Under the pieces are notes generated by a model. The model worked only from the letters and a program-made list of their open reading frames with translations. It had not been told where the DNA came from and ran no database searches. Made by a program: the position numbers and the translations under genes. A stretch of DNA of 64,000 nt from Oscillospiraceae bacterium (GTDB taxonomy: Bacteria; Bacillota; Clostridia; Oscillospirales; WRJC01). Every line of letters begins with the position of its first letter. The stretch's first letter is position 1. Shown in pieces: positions 61,959 to 64,000 of the stretch. The stretch is taken from contig WRHM01000001.1 of the NCBI GenBank assembly GCA_009783265.1, positions 434,001-498,000 on the forward strand. Reading direction: 5' to 3'.

Positions 61959-64000
61959 ATGCCGTATGACGCCGGCGTTGCCTCAGCCGTATGCTTTGAA
62001 TTAAATAATAATATCTCCGGAGGCAGGATAGAAAAAATATTTCAGCCCGCGAAAGAACAGATAATTTTGCAGATATATTCAAAAGGCGAAAGACATAATC
62101 TGTGTATTGACGCGGACGCTAACAGCCCAAAAGTTTATATAACAAGTCAGACGGCGGAAAACCCGCCGTCTATGTCTATGTTCTATAGTATTTTAAGAAA
62201 ATATCTGATGAACGGCAAAATAAACTCAGTTTCGCTTGTCGGGTTTGACAGGATATTTGAGTTTAAAATCGACGCTTTTGACGAAATGGGATTCCAGATG
62301 CCCCTGTATCTTTACGCCGAATGTATAAGAAAACAGAGCAATATAATATTATGCAGGGAACTCCCCCCGTCAACTTCGTTGACACCCCCCTCGCAAGCGA
62401 ATGGGGCAAATAATCAACCCAACGCCTCATTCGTTTACGAGGGAGGCGCCGCCGCAGCGGCGGAGGGAGCCAAAAAAATAATCGCGGCATTAAAAACCGT
62501 GGATTTTTCGATGTCAGAATCCCGTCAGATTTTAAACGGGCTGGTATATATCCTGCCGTCGTCGGGAGATAAAATTAATCCGTTGGAGATATACAATCCT
62601 CAACAAAAGCCCCCTTCTCAGAAGGGGGTGCCATCCGCAGATGGCGGGGGTTGTATTCCCCATATAATATCAGGTTCCTCAACCCCCGTCGCTCATACCT
62701 CGCGACACCCCCTTCATGGAAGGGGGCTTGATGAAAATTTCTTGGTTGATTTAGAAAACGCAGCAAGCGAATCCCCGGATATTCCCGTATGCGACTGGCT
62801 TTTGTCAAAATATCAGGGATTGTCGCCGCTTATAACACGTGAAATAGCTTTCAAAGCGTCAAAATCACTGAAGGACACGGCTATTTCGACAGGGGATGTG
62901 GATAAACAAACTCTAAAATTTTATTTTAACGAGCTTATCGAAAAAATAAAAAGCAATAATTTCACTCCCGTTATGCTGTCGGACGAAAACGGCGGGCTTA
63001 TTGATTTTTCATATACAGATATACGGCAGTACGGCAGTAAAATCATAAGCAAAAATTTTGATTCTATGTCTGAACTCGTGGATTTTTATTTTTACAAAAA
63101 AGAATATGACAACAGGATACGGCAAAAATCTCAGGATATTTTAAAAGTCCTGACAAATTCTTCGTCGAGATTAAACAAAAAAATAAAACTTCTCGAAAAA
63201 GAATTGCAAGAATGCAAAAGCAAAGAAAAATTCAGGATATACGGCGATTTAATCACGTCGAATATTTACAGGCTGGAAAAAGGATTAGAAAAATATTCTC
63301 TTGAAAATTATTACGATACCGTAGGGGACGGCGTCCTCGACGTCCCGGTAATCGACATCGCCGTTGAAAAAAATTTAACCCCCGCGCAAAACGCGCAGAA
63401 GTTTTATAAAAAATATAATAAATTAAAATCTGCTGAGTATCATTTGTCAAATCAAATAGAATTGGCGCAAAACGATATAGTTTACGTCGATTCTGTGTTT
63501 GACTCTTTAACAAGAGCATTATCTGAGAGAGAGCTGTCTGAAATACGCGACGAACTTAAAGAAAGCGGTATAATGAAATCTGTAAAGCCGGGAAAAACGG
63601 GAAAAGCTAATTTAAAATCAAAAAAACCGCAAAAGCAGTTGTCCGTATCAAAACCCAATGAATATAAATCAACAAATGGATTTAAGATATTATGCGGGAA
63701 GAATAACAAGCAAAACGACGAACTGACTTTTAGGATTGCGTCAAAAAACGATTTGTGGTTCCACGCGCAGAAAATCCCCGGTTCGCATGTTATATTAGTA
63801 TGCGAAAACACGGGGAAAACGCCGTCGGATATTGATATAGAAGAAGCCGCGAAAATTGCGGCGGCATATTCTAAAGGCAAAAACATGCCGCTTGTCCCGG
63901 TGGATTACGCATACGCGAGATATGTCAAGAAGCCGGGCGGCGCGAAGCCGGGGTTTGTGACATACATGAATTTTAAAACGGCGATAGTTAAGCCTTCGGG
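61959..64000 (+). CDS. rqcH: RqcH/NFACT-family ribosome-quality-control protein, 3' end outside window
   Basis: RqcH binds stalled 50S-tRNA and adds Ala tails. The frame from ATG 61959 (AAAGGAG 11 bases upstream) is open to the window end (680 codons). NFACT-N has FDRIFEF (DR motif) and ECIRKQSNIIL. Then come a coiled coil (SRLNKKIKLLEKELQEC), NAQKFYKKYNKLK and NFACT-R with NDLWFHAQKIPGSHVIL and GAKPGFVTY. Three in-frame palindromic inserts break the homology at residues 135-171, 217-257 and 455-463. Each is a multiple of three bases. Confidence 0.9.
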   Translation, partial: MPYDAGVASAVCFELNNNISGGRIEKIFQPAKEQIILQIYSKGERHNLCIDADANSPKVYITSQTAENPPSMSMFYSILRKYLMNGKINSVSLVGFDRIFEFKIDAFDEMGFQMPLYLYAECIRKQSNIILCRELPPSTSLTPPSQANGANNQPNASFVYEGGAAAAAEGAKKIIAALKTVDFSMSESRQILNGLVYILPSSGDKINPLEIYNPQQKPPSQKGVPSADGGGCIPHIISGSSTPVAHTSRHPLHGRGLDENFLVDLENAASESPDIPVCDWLLSKYQGLSPLITREIAFKASKSLKDTAISTGDVDKQTLKFYFNELIEKIKSNNFTPVMLSDENGGLIDFSYTDIRQYGSKIISKNFDSMSELVDFYFYKKEYDNRIRQKSQDILKVLTNSSSRLNKKIKLLEKELQECKSKEKFRIYGDLITSNIYRLEKGLEKYSLENYYDTVGDGVLDVPVIDIAVEKNLTPAQNAQKFYKKYNKLKSAEYHLSNQIELAQNDIVYVDSVFDSLTRALSERELSEIRDELKESGIMKSVKPGKTGKANLKSKKPQKQLSVSKPNEYKSTNGFKILCGKNNKQNDELTFRIASKNDLWFHAQKIPGSHVILVCENTGKTPSDIDIEEAAKIAAAYSKGKNMPLVPVDYAYARYVKKPGGAKPGFVTYMNFKTAIVKPS
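62361..62471. repeat. family A element inside rqcH (111 bp)
   Basis: 37 codons between SNIIL and the next conserved stretch; the first arm is CTCCCCCCGTCAACTTCGTT and the second GCCGCCGCAGCGGCGG. Confidence 0.8.
62607..62729. repeat. family A element inside rqcH (123 bp)
   Basis: 41 codons; AAGCCCCCTTCTCAGAAGG arm and CCCCCTTCATGGAAGGGGGC arm. Where intergenic copies have CGTGACAC this copy has CGCGACAC, so the in-frame TGA is CGA. Confidence 0.85.
63321..63347. repeat. short family B element inside rqcH (27 bp)
   Basis: GTAGGGGACGGCGTCCTCG..CCG, 9 codons (VGDGVLDVP) inserted in the coiled-coil region. Confidence 0.75.

Noticed and set aside
62361..63347. rqcH as a broken pseudogene
   Set aside because: Translation of the whole frame from 61959 to the window end gives no stop; the palindromes are in frame and the conserved motifs resume after each.

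Overview
The window looks like a chromosomal segment of an uncultured, spore-former-lineage Firmicute (Clostridia). The evidence is an AT-rich, bacterially coded sequence with strong GGAGG ribosome sites and TTGACA-N17-TATAAT promoters, a SpoVAC gene, T-box leaders ahead of aspS and thrS, an aspS-gatC-gatA-gatB operon (tRNA-dependent amidation), AddA recombination nuclease and RqcH. No phylogenetic marker was compared, so the placement is an inference.

Layout. Positions 1-3.4 kb hold small accessory genes on the minus strand (Smr, GNAT, HIT, phosphoglycerate-mutase-like phosphatase, pyrophosphatase-like protein), several truncated or fused. Positions 3.4-6.3 kb are a decayed integrative element: RepA_N fragment, excisionase-like gene, a P2-like face-to-face promoter switch, a repressor, and a tyrosine integrase broken by one frameshift and one stop, lying next to tRNA-Pro(GGG). 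Positions 6.3-8.4 kb carry a methyltransferase, a ThuA-like protein and a P-loop protein. Positions 8.4-13.5 kb are the transamidation operon under a T-box whose specifier reads CAAC. Positions 13.5-18.5 kb are a sugar-acid operon (lactonase, SDR, ManD-type dehydratase) and an MFS transporter. Positions 18.5-23.3 kb are livKHMGF. Positions 23.3-29.4 kb encode a giant alpha-2-macroglobulin translationally coupled to a secreted MEMO-family lipoprotein. Then come an ECF sigma/membrane partner pair, T-box-thrS, NUDIX, two oxidoreductases, SpoVAC, a LytTR pair, addA, small enzymes, a membrane pseudo-subtilase, flavodoxin, a wall-anchored CBM9-like protein, alaS, a VCBS protein, three solute-binding lipoproteins, Gfo/Idh, GH4 glycosidase and rqcH (cut by the window end).

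The most striking feature is two families of GC-rich palindromic elements (here called A, about 110-125 bp, and B, about 27-85 bp) scattered over the window. About fifteen copies lie between genes, one inside the aspS T-box leader, and nine lie inside the coding sequences of gatB, addA and rqcH. Every genic copy is a multiple of three bases and keeps the host gene open. All six genic B copies are read in the same phase. One genic A copy has CGA where intergenic copies have an in-frame TGA. This is the behaviour known for Rickettsia palindromic elements, seen here in a Firmicute-like genome with unrelated sequences.

Other points of interest are a GatA that has lost all its catalytic residues, a possible dual Gln/Asn-reading T-box, and a pseudo-subtilase that lacks the catalytic histidine.
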